Source of the DNA: Clavulina sp. PMI_390
Lineage: Eukaryota > Basidiomycota > Agaricomycetes > Cantharellales > Hydnaceae
NCBI GenBank assembly: GCA_015039315.1
Contig: WIDE01000206.1
Span: 1 to 32,082 of the forward strand
DNA: 32,082 nucleotides
Direction: 5' to 3'
A model generated the notes under the pieces. That model searched no databases. It had not been told where the DNA came from and saw nothing but the letters and a program-made list of their open reading frames with translations. Each line of letters starts with the position of its first letter. Position 1 is the first letter of the stretch. Positions 31,898-32,082 of the stretch are shown in pieces. The position numbers were made by a program, and so were the translations under genes.

Positions 31898-32082
31898 GTT
31901 AAACGGCGGGAGGAGTCCCACACTGGTCAAAGCTAAGACGTACACAAAGTATTTCCTCGTACCGGAACAACATAACATTCAACAGGGGCACGTGACCCCA
32001 CCTCGATCCAGGGATCGAGCAAACGAAGGAGGTGAAGGATTGCGCACCAAGCGAAGCCAACCTCTAGTTCCACCAAAAAAAA
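31897..32082 (+). other. 3' untranslated region and A tail of the retrotransposon
   Basis: 186 bases after the ORF2 stop, ending in eight A residues at the window edge. In LINEs this region is usually what the reverse transcriptase recognises on its own RNA. It holds a second perfect stem at 32002-32019. Confidence 0.8.
32002..32019 (+). other. 3' UTR hairpin of the retrotransposon
   Basis: ctcgatcc (32002-32009) and ggatcgag (32012-32019) are perfect complements separated by two bases. A two-base loop is too tight for RNA, so one or two inner pairs would open. It lies about 55 bases before the A run, a usual place for a template-recognition stem. The role is inferred. Confidence 0.75.

Larger units (their letters stand above)
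24127..32082 (+). mobile_element. Non-LTR (LINE-type) retrotransposon, nearly full length
   Basis: One element of about 8 kb. Order: 5' leader, ORF1 with CCHC knuckle, ORF2 with APE endonuclease, reverse transcriptase, RNase H and a terminal zinc motif, a short 3' untranslated region with hairpins, and an A run at the window edge (32075-32082). This layout matches the Tad/I-like fungal LINE groups. No LTRs were seen. The 5' boundary is approximate, set where AT-rich host sequence gives way to GC-richer sequence near 24127. The 3' end and any target-site duplication cannot be checked because the window stops in the A run. In-frame stops make this copy non-autonomous as written. Confidence 0.96.

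Noticed and set aside
31891..31901. Telomere-like gttagggttaa at the end of ORF2
   Set aside because: A single TTAGGG unit that is explained by the stop-codon hairpin; there is no array.
24127..32082. LTR retrotransposon or retroviral element
   Set aside because: No terminal repeats, protease or integrase; APE endonuclease and an A tail identify a non-LTR element.
1..32082. CRISPR array, prokaryotic operon or defence system
   Set aside because: Spliceosomal introns throughout and no regularly spaced repeats; the window is eukaryotic.

Overview
The window is a fungal nuclear scaffold segment, most likely from an agaricomycete basidiomycete. Genes are split into many exons by introns of about 45-120 bases with GT..AG ends. 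They include a DUF6699-type protein and two F-box proteins of the kind expanded in mushrooms, and end in a long non-LTR retrotransposon with the fungal endonuclease, reverse transcriptase, RNase H layout. Codon use in the host genes is GC-leaning. I cannot name the species from sequence alone. All exon models were built by hand from splice signals and reading-frame phase.

Left third (1-10,200). A possible divergent gene start lies at the left edge (minus). It is followed by a 12-exon bifunctional 6-phosphofructo-2-kinase/fructose-2,6-bisphosphatase (348-2886, plus). A Rho4-like small GTPase converges on it (3244-4230, minus). A glycine/methionine-rich protein with a C-terminal DUF6699-like domain follows (5658-7930, minus), then about 2.3 kb with no convincing gene.

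Middle (10,200-24,000). In order: a very long F-box protein with a large acidic, disordered insert (10223-13405, plus); a 236-base run of N flanked by an exact 49-base repeat; a glutamine-rich protein of unknown function (about 14945-17154, minus); a BTB/POZ protein (18742-20701, minus); a small proline/serine-rich protein with a C-terminal Cys-Cys-His-His motif (21036-22016, plus), divergent from the BTB gene; and a second F-box protein (22378-23991, minus).

Right quarter (about 24,127-32,082). One nearly full-length LINE-type element carries ORF1 with a CCHC knuckle, then ORF2 with APE endonuclease, reverse transcriptase, RNase H and a C-terminal zinc motif, and a 3' end with two perfect hairpins and the start of an A tail. 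All catalytic residues I looked for are present. In-frame stops interrupt ORF1 and cut off the end of ORF2, so this copy is probably recent but defective. It lies head-to-head with the second F-box gene, only about 130 bases from its start codon.

The host genes are unrelated housekeeping and regulatory genes and do not form a pathway cluster. No CRISPR array, rRNA, tRNA or prokaryote-type operon was seen. The best candidates for something undescribed are the features of the retroelement (no ATG at the head of ORF2, a hairpin spanning the stop codon, a Cys cluster between RT and RNase H), the unnamed glutamine-rich protein, and the C-terminal CX2C..HX2H microdomain.
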